This document shows positions 58,781-64,000 of a stretch of 64,000 nt of DNA, in pieces. Under the pieces are notes generated by a model. That model did no database searches. It was given only the letters and a program-made list of their open reading frames with translations, and was not told where the DNA came from. The position numbers were made by a program, and so were the translations under genes. Source of the stretch: Lutibaculum sp963816555. Lineage in GTDB: Bacteria > Pseudomonadota > Alphaproteobacteria > Rhizobiales > Tepidamorphaceae. Positions within the stretch are counted from its first letter, which is position 1; each line of letters begins with the position of its first letter. The stretch covers positions 95,090 to 159,089 of the forward strand of contig CAWFLD010000010.1 in the NCBI GenBank assembly GCA_963816555.1, written 5' to 3'.

Positions 58781-60607
58781 ATGAGCGAAGCCACCGCCGT
58801 CACCCAGCCGCGCCGGCCGGCGCAGGATCTCGGCAGCCTGCCCGAGTGGGACCTGAACGACCTCTATCCGGCGATGGATTCCGACGAGGTGAAGCGGGAC
58901 CTCGAGCAGTCGCTCAGCCGCTCCGAGGCGTTCGAGAGCCGCTGGAAGGGCAGGCTCGACGGGCTGCTCGACGAGGAGGGCGGCGCGAAGACGCTCGCCG
59001 AGGCGATCGCCGAGTTCGAGGAGCTGCAGGACCTGCTCGGCCGGCTCATCTCCTATGCCGGGCTGCAGCACGCGCTGCAGGTCGGCGATCCCGTGCGCGC
59101 CAAGTTCTACGGCGACGTGCAGGAGAAGCTGACGAATGCGGGCGTGCACCTGCTGTTCTTCCCGCTCGAGCTCAACCGCATCTCCGACGAGCGCATCGAG
59201 GCGGCGATGCGGAGCCGGCGCTGGCGCACTACCGGCCGTGGATCGAGGACGAGCGCAAGGAGAAGCCCTACCAGCTCGAGGACAGGCTCGAGCAGCTCTT
59301 CCACGAGAAGGCGGTGACCGGCCGCGGCGCCTGGAACCGGCTGTTCGACGAGACGATGGCGGCGCTGCGCTTCGACGTCGACGGCGAGGAGCTGTCGCTC
59401 GAGCCGACGCTCAACCTGCTGCAGGACACCGACGAGGAGACCCGCAAGGCCGCCGCGAAGGCGCTGGTGCGGACCTTCCGCGGCCACCTGCCGACCTTCT
59501 CGCTGATCACCAACACGCTGGCCAAGGACAAGGAGATCTCCGACCGCTGGCGCGGCTTCGAGGACGTCGCCGATTCGCGCCACCTCGCCAACCGCGTCGA
59601 GCGCGAGGTCGTCGACGCGCTGGTGAAGAGCGTGCGCGACGCCTATCCGCGCCTGTCGCACCGCTACTACGCGCTCAAGGCGCGGTGGTTCGGCAAGGAC
59701 AGGCTCGAGTTCTGGGACCGCAACGCCCCGCTGCCGAAGACCGCGCAGAAGACCTACAAGTGGGACGAGGCGCGCGACACGGTGCTCTCCGCCTATGCCG
59801 GCTTCGATCCGGAGATGGCCGAGATCGCCAGGCCGTTCTTCGAGAGGGGCTGGATCGACGCGCCGACCAAGCCCGGCAAGTCGCCCGGCGCCTTCGCGCA
59901 TCCCGACCGTGCCGAGCGCCCACCCCTACGTGCTCCTGAACTACCAGGGCCGGCCGCGCGACGTGATGACGCTCGCCCACGAGCTCGGCCACGGCGTGCA
60001 CCAGGTGCTGGCGGGGCCGCAGGGGCCGCTGATGGCGCCGACGCCGCTGACGCTGGCCGAGACGGCGAGCGTGTTCGGCGAGATGCTGACCTTCCGCGCG
60101 ATCCTCGCCAAGACGTCCGACCCGGCCGAGCGCAAGGCGCTGCTCGCCGCCAAGGTCGAGGACATGCTGAACACCGTGGTGCGGCAGATCGCCTTCTACG
60201 TGTTCGAGCGGAAGGTGCATCTGGCGCGCCGCGAGGGCGAGCTGCCGGCCGAGGAGATCAACCGGATCTGGATGGACGTGCAGGCCGAGAGCCTGGGACC
60301 GGCGATCAATCTCGGCGAGGGCTACGAGACCTTCTGGTCCTACGTGCCGCACTTCATCCACGCGCCGTTCTACGTCTACGCCTACGCGTTCGGCGACTGC
60401 CTCGTGAACTCGCTCTACGCGATCTACCAGGAGAGCGAGCAGGGCTTCGCGGAGAAGTATTTCGAGATGCTGAAGGCCGGCGGCTCCAAGCACCACTCCG
60501 AGCTTCTCGCCCCCTTCGGCCTCGACGCGGCCGACCCGGAGTTCTGGACGAAGGGCCTCAAGGTCGTCGAGGGCCTGATCGACGAGCTCGAGGCGCTGGA
60601 GGACTGA
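58781..60607 (+). CDS. pepF: Oligoendopeptidase F (M3B), two frame breaks near 59209 and 59908
   Basis: About 609 residues after two corrections. The start is ATG 58781 (MSEATAVTQP); an open frame further upstream from 58685 is unlikely. Frame 1 runs to IEAAM; a missing G in ATG-CGGAG shifts to AEPALAHYRPWIEDERKEKP; an extra G in CCCGACCGTG shifts to TVPSAHPYVLLNYQG and the zinc motif MTLAHELGHGVHQ, then FYVYAYAFGDCLVNSLY. HELGH supplies the zinc ligands and catalytic Glu. The net frame returns to that of the start. A cytoplasmic peptidase of short peptides. Confidence 0.87.
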
Positions 60608-60702
60608 AGGCAAGGCCGCGGCGGCGGGGCATCTTGCGCGCCCATGCCGGTCTGCGGCTCAATGGCGGGCATCACGATGCCCCAGCCGACGGAGCCCACG
60701 CC

Positions 60703-61656
60703 TTGACCGCCTCGCCGCAGCCCTTCGCCTACACGCCCTATGACGGCTCGCGCGAGCCCTTCACGATCGGCCTGAAGCCGCTCGACCTCGACGACTGGAT
60801 CGAGCCGGACGCGCATCTTCATCGCCCATCTCGCGCAGAAGGCGCGGTTCTTCGCGGAGAAGCGGGACGTCGTGTTCGCGGCGGAGCCGGGGACCGAGGA
60901 CGCGCAGGAGGAGGTGCTCGCGCTTCTCGCCGAGCACCTGCCGCGCCGCTTTCCCGACCTCTACCGCCGCGAGGGCGATCGCCTGTGCGTGGCCGGCACG
61001 GATATCTCCGTCTCCCTGTCGGACGACCCCGAGCCCGCGCTGATGCGCGCGGCGCGCGTGGTGCAGGAGGATCTCGTCGTCATGCGCAAGGGCGAGGGCG
61101 GCTATCGCCTCGCCGCGGCGGCGCTGTGCTTCCCCTCCGCCTGGTCGCTTCTGGAGAAGTTCGGCCAGACCCTCGACGGCGTGCACGCGCACGTGCCGGG
61201 CTATGCCGGCCGCATGGGCCAGCGGATGAACCGCATCTTCGAGAGCCTCAAGGTCGAGGCGCCGACCTGGCGGATCAACTGGTCGCTCTATGCCGATTGC
61301 CGAGCTGCACCATCCCGAATCGAAGGAGCGGCCGCGCGACTGGTTCTCCGATTCGGACGGCCTCGACGCCTTCGTTCGGGTCGAGCGCCAGACGCTGCGG
61401 CGGCTTGCCGGGACGGGCGACGTCCTGTTCACCATCAAGATCTACGTCGACCCCGTCGGCGCCTTCCGGAGCCGTCCCGGACGGCGCGGCGCTGGCGGAG
61501 GGGCTGCGGCAGCAGATCCTGGGGCTGAACGAGGACGAGCTGCGCTACAAGGCGCTTCTCGCCGACCGCGAGCGGATCGCCGCGAGGCTCGCCGCGCTGG
61601 CCGACGAGCTGCGGCAAGCCACCACGATGAAAGAGCCGGTCGGGGACCCTATCTAA
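60703..61656 (+). CDS. DUF3445 haem-dependent oxidative N-demethylase-like protein (three frame breaks)
   Basis: About 317 residues from TTG 60703 (GGAG upstream). Breaks near 60819, 61303 and 61471, each one extra base, join FTIGLKPLDLDDWIEPDAH, FIAHLAQKARFFAEKRDVVF, then INWSLYAD, ELHHPESKERPRDW and AALAEGLRQQILGLNEDELR. The body with LCFPSAWSLLEKFGQTLDGV and VERQTLRRLAGTGDVLFTIK is the DUF3445 (HODM alpha-like) family. The H-x-P-V/HAHVPGY region carries the conserved haem-contacting His. It would oxidatively demethylate a small amine; the substrate is unknown. Confidence 0.83.
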   Translation: MTASPQPFAYTPYDGSREPFTIGLKPLDLDDWIEPDAHLHRPSRAEGAVLRGEAGRRVRGGAGDRGRAGGGARASRRAPAAPLSRPLPPRGRSPVRGRHGYLRLPVGRPRARADARGARGAGGSRRHAQGRGRLSPRRGGAVLPLRLVASGEVRPDPRRRARARAGLCRPHGPADEPHLREPQGRGADLADQLVALCRLPSCTIPNRRSGRATGSPIRTASTPSFGSSARRCGGLPGRATSCSPSRSTSTPSAPSGAVPDGAALAEGLRQQILGLNEDELRYKALLADRERIAARLAALADELRQATTMKEPVGDPI

Positions 61657-61688
61657 GGGGCGAGCTTCCCTCCCTTCCCGGGTCCCCC

Positions 61689-63072
61689 ATGTCCGATCGA
61701 GATACCGAACGAAACCGCTTCTCCGCCCGCGCCTGGCGTCACGCGCGCGTCGGCACGAATGTCGGAGGCAACGTGGCGCGGCTCGGCGCGTCGCGGCTGA
61801 TGGGCCTCAAGGGCAACGACGCCCAGAACGCGGCGAGCCTCGCCGCGGCGCTCGGCGGCCTCAAGGGGCCGGCGATGAAGGTGGTGCAGCTCCTCGCCAA
61901 CATCCCCGACGTGCTGCCGCCGGAGTATTCGGCCGAGTTCGCCAAGCTGCAGGCCTCCGCGCCGCCGATGGGCTGGCCGTTCGTCAAGCGCCGCATGGTC
62001 GCCGAGCTCGGCCCGGACTGGCAGGGCCGCTTCGCCGAGTTCAGCCGCGAATCGGCGGCCTCCGCCTCGCTCGGCCAGGTCCACAAGGCGCGCGACCACG
62101 AGGGCCGCGAGCTCGCCGCCAAGCTGCAATATCCCGACATGGCCTCGGCCGTGGAGGCCGACCTGCAGCAGCTGCAGATCCTGCTCCAGGTGCAGCGCCG
62201 CATCAGCCCGGAGATCGACGCGCGCGAGGCGATCGTCGAGCTCGGCGAGCGGCTGCGCGAGGAGCTCGACTACAAGCGCGAGGCCTCGCACATGCGGCTC
62301 TACGGCGAGATCCTCGCCGACCACCCGCAGATCCGCGTGCCCGAGGTGGTCGAGGATCTGTCCACGAAGCGCCTGCTCGTCATGAGCTGGCTGCAGGGGC
62401 GGCCGCTCTGGGACTACGAGACGGCCGGGCAGGAGACGCGCAACTTCCTCTCGGAGTGCCTGTTCCGCGCCTGGTGGTATCCGTTCACCCACTTCGCGGT
62501 GATCCACGGCGACCCGCACATGGGCAACTACACCGTGTTCGAGGAGGACGGCGAGGCGGGCGGCCTGAACCTTCTCGACTATGGCTGCGTGCGCATCTTC
62601 CCGCCGAGCTTCATCCAGGGCGTGATCGACCTCTACGAGGGGCTGAAGACCGACGACCGCGAGCGGGTCGTGCACGCCTACCGCGACCTGGGGCTTCCGG
62701 AATCTCGACAACGAGCTCGTCGACATCCTCAACATCTGGGCGCGCTTCATCTACGGGCCGATGCTCGAGGACCGCGTCCGGGTGCTCGCCCGCGACGTCG
62801 GCGCCGCCGAGTACGGCCGGCGCGAGGCGTTCCGGGTCAAGCAGGAGCTGCGGCGGAAGGGGCCGGTGACGATCCCGCGCGAGTTCGTCTTCATGGACCG
62901 TGCCGCGGTCGGCCTCGGCGGCGTCTTCCTGCGCCTCAAGTCGGAGCTCAACTTCTACCGCCTGTTCAACGAGACGATCGAGGGCTTCGACCTCGACACC
63001 GTGGCCACGCGGCAGCGCGAGGCGCTGGCCCGGGCGAGGGTGCCGGAGCCCGATTTCCTGCGCCCGGCCTGA
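61689..63072 (+). CDS. ABC1/UbiB-family kinase-like protein (frame break near 62690)
   Basis: About 461 residues from ATG 61689. AarF/ABC1 motifs: LKGPAMKVVQLLA (about 59-71; KVVQ where most members have KxGQ), the Ala-rich loop SAASASLGQVH, LAAKLQYPDM with the ATP Lys, REELDYKREA with the ExD acidic residues, VIHGDPHMGNY (catalytic loop) and LLDYGCVRIF (metal loop). One extra G in CTGGGGCTTCC shifts into FRNLDNELVDILNIWARFIY and MLEDRVRVLARDV. These proteins support ubiquinone or lipid homeostasis. Confidence 0.87.
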
Positions 63073-63096
63073 CGGAACCCTGCTCGCAGCCCGCCG

Positions 63097-63142
63097 GTTG
63101 ACATGGCGAATGCGGCGACCGCCGCGACCCAGCCATGTCAAC
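63097..63142. repeat. Large nested stem-loop before the PNPOx-like gene
   Basis: GTTGACATGG (63097-63106) and CCATGTCAAC (63133-63142) form a perfect 10-bp stem; inside, GCGGCG and CGCCGC form a second 6-bp stem. The structure ends 12 bp before the start codon of the next gene, next to its ribosome site ACGGAGAG, so it could be a leader structure or the terminator of the ABC1 gene. Confidence 0.6.
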
Positions 63143-63153
63143 GGAGAGTTTCG

Positions 63154-63630
63154 ATGAGCGACGGCGACAAGACCCAGCGCGTCTGGGACATCATGGAGAA
63201 GGAGCACGTCTGCATGATGGTGACGCGCGACGGCGGCGAGCTGCGCGCGCGGCCCATGGGCGCGATGCCCGACCGCGAGGCAGGCGTCGTCTGGTTCGTC
63301 ACGGACGCCCGCGCCCACAAGGACGACGAGCTGCGCCAGAGCCCCGAGGCGTGCATCTCCTTCGAGTCGGGCAACACCTATCTCTCGGTCTCCGGCCGCG
63401 CCGAGATCCTGCGCGACACGCAGAAGCTCGAGGAGATCTGGAACACCGCGGTGGACGCCTGGTTTCCCGACGGTCCGCAGGATCCCAACGTCCGGCTGCT
63501 CCGCTTCGAGCCGCACGACGCGGAGTACTGGGAGGGGCCGAGCTCGATCGTGGCGGGCCTGAAGATGGCCATGGCGAGCGCCCGCGACACGCGCCCGGAC
63601 ATGGGCCGCAACGAGAAGGTCTCGCTCTAG
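63154..63630 (+). CDS. Pyridoxamine 5'-phosphate oxidase-fold protein (general stress protein 26-like)
   Basis: 158 residues from ATG 63154. Split-barrel flavin-binding fold: RVWDIMEKEHVCMMVTRDGG, ELRARPMGAMPD, VVWFVTDARAHKDDEL, and VSGRAEILRDTQKLEEIWN, ending WFPDGPQDPNVRLLRFEPHDAEYW. The order is that of general stress protein 26/Pyridox_ox_2 proteins, which bind FMN, FAD or haem. Enzyme activity is unlikely to be PLP synthesis. A GGAAC-N17-GGTT motif 76 bp upstream of the start (63074-63099) resembles an EcfG promoter. Confidence 0.87.
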   Translation: MSDGDKTQRVWDIMEKEHVCMMVTRDGGELRARPMGAMPDREAGVVWFVTDARAHKDDELRQSPEACISFESGNTYLSVSGRAEILRDTQKLEEIWNTAVDAWFPDGPQDPNVRLLRFEPHDAEYWEGPSSIVAGLKMAMASARDTRPDMGRNEKVSL

Positions 63631-63667
63631 CGGCGCCCCTCCAGACAGCCGATCCGAAGACCCGAGC

Positions 63668-63697
63668 CGCCGCGGAAAGATGCGTCCTTCCGCGGCG
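63668..63697 (+). terminator. Hairpin terminator after the PNPOx-like gene
   Basis: CGCCGCGGAA (63668-63677) and TTCCGCGGCG (63688-63697) form a perfect 10-bp stem 37 bp after the stop; no long U-tract follows. Confidence 0.6.
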
Positions 63698-63759
63698 TTG
63701 CTCTGTCCGGGCCTCCTGCTATAAGTCCTGTCCGCCGCAATCCAGCGAAGGGGGAGACC

Positions 63760-63894
63760 ATGGCGACGCTGCACGAGACGAAAGAGGACTACAACGCCCA
63801 CATCCAGACCTACGAGGGCTTCCTGGGCGTCCTGAAATGGACGGTCGGAATCATCGTCGTCCTGCTGATTCTGATGGCGTTTTTCCTGGTCTGA
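63760..63894 (+). CDS. aa3-type cytochrome c oxidase subunit IV
   Basis: 44 residues, ATG 63760 after GGGGGAGACC. MATLHETKEDYNAHIQTYEG is the conserved cytoplasmic start, then one membrane helix, LKWTVGIIVVLLILMAFFLV, to the stop. It matches COX4_pro_2 (PF07835) small subunits of alphaproteobacterial aa3 oxidases. Monocistronic here, flanked by a terminator and a palindrome. Confidence 0.9.
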   Translation: MATLHETKEDYNAHIQTYEGFLGVLKWTVGIIVVLLILMAFFLV

Positions 63895-63921
63895 CCTGCC
63901 TCCCCACGATTCCGATTGCCT

Positions 63922-63933
63922 CTGGTATACCAG
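63922..63933. promoter_or_regulatory. Palindrome CTGGTATACCAG at the right edge
   Basis: A perfect 12-bp palindrome of the TGGTATACCA type bound by FadR/GntR-family regulators. Downstream, CGCAGGGAGGGGG (63981-63993) looks like a strong ribosome site for a gene beginning just beyond the window, often a solute-binding protein in this arrangement. An ATG at 63962 is in view but has no ribosome site. Confidence 0.4.
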
Positions 63934-64000
63934 TGTGCCAGTCTCTGGCGCTCGCAACCGGATGAGTAAACATAACAACCCGCAGGGAGGGGGTGCCGGG

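Overview
The window is one 64-kb chromosomal segment of about 70% GC from an alphaproteobacterium, most likely of the order Hyphomicrobiales (Rhizobiales). The markers are an AcpXL very-long-chain fatty acid/lipid A cluster, CpdR, GapR, DUF1036 and DUF1244 proteins, an aa3-type oxidase subunit IV, a CtrA-type TTAA-N7-TTAA box, an EcfG-like promoter, a ROSE-like RNA thermometer and an RNA resembling the alphaproteobacterial alpha-r7/suhB family. Genus cannot be fixed from sequence alone.

Layout. 1-3.4 kb: a truncated outer-membrane barrel gene diverges from a motA/motB pair with a CtrA-type site between them; a metallo-beta-lactamase-fold gene converges on motB. 3.5-9.6 kb: gltB-gltD (glutamate synthase). 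10.3-12.9 kb: a bufferin-type metallophore operon (DUF2282 precursor, MNIO DUF692 enzyme, DUF2063 partner, DoxX). 13-19.5 kb: threonine aldolase, a zinc-ribbon protein, heat-regulated hsp20 diverging from a His-rich secreted protein, a lysophospholipase-like hydrolase, hisN, a small RNA, an N-formylglutamate amidohydrolase-like gene and cpdR. 19.5-26.4 kb: hemolysin III-like protein, then the lipid A VLCFA operon acpXL-fabZ-KS-fabF-fabG-adh-lpxXL. 26.5-29.05 kb: two adjacent ISAs1-family insertion sequences, then tRNA-Val(GAC).

29.3-34.3 kb: amidohydrolase, DUF423 protein, a 640-bp gap, and an intact 2.2-kb IS1595-family element with 39-bp inverted ends and a perfect 8-bp target duplication; it carries a PIN toxin/RHH antitoxin pair as cargo. 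34.4-42 kb: periplasmic molybdopterin-fold protein, GGDEF-EAL protein, MOT1-type sulfate/molybdate transporter, a three-gene metal-chelate-type ABC importer and a single-domain response regulator. 42.3-52 kb: rpmJ, TPR protein, hydrolase, pyk, DUF1036, glycerate kinase, EamA, N-formylglutamate amidohydrolase, DUF1244, gapR and DUF4139. 52-63.9 kb: multicopper oxidase, two cell-wall proteins (DUF882 and L,D-transpeptidase), an NtrC-type regulator, oligoendopeptidase F, a DUF3445 haem demethylase-like gene, an ABC1/UbiB kinase, a pyridoxamine-oxidase-fold protein and the oxidase subunit. An operator-like palindrome sits at the right edge.

A recurring oddity is that ten conserved genes contain in total fourteen single frame breaks, each restored by a 1-2 base correction. 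This pattern fits residual sequencing/assembly indels better than gene decay. Those genes are annotated across the breaks.
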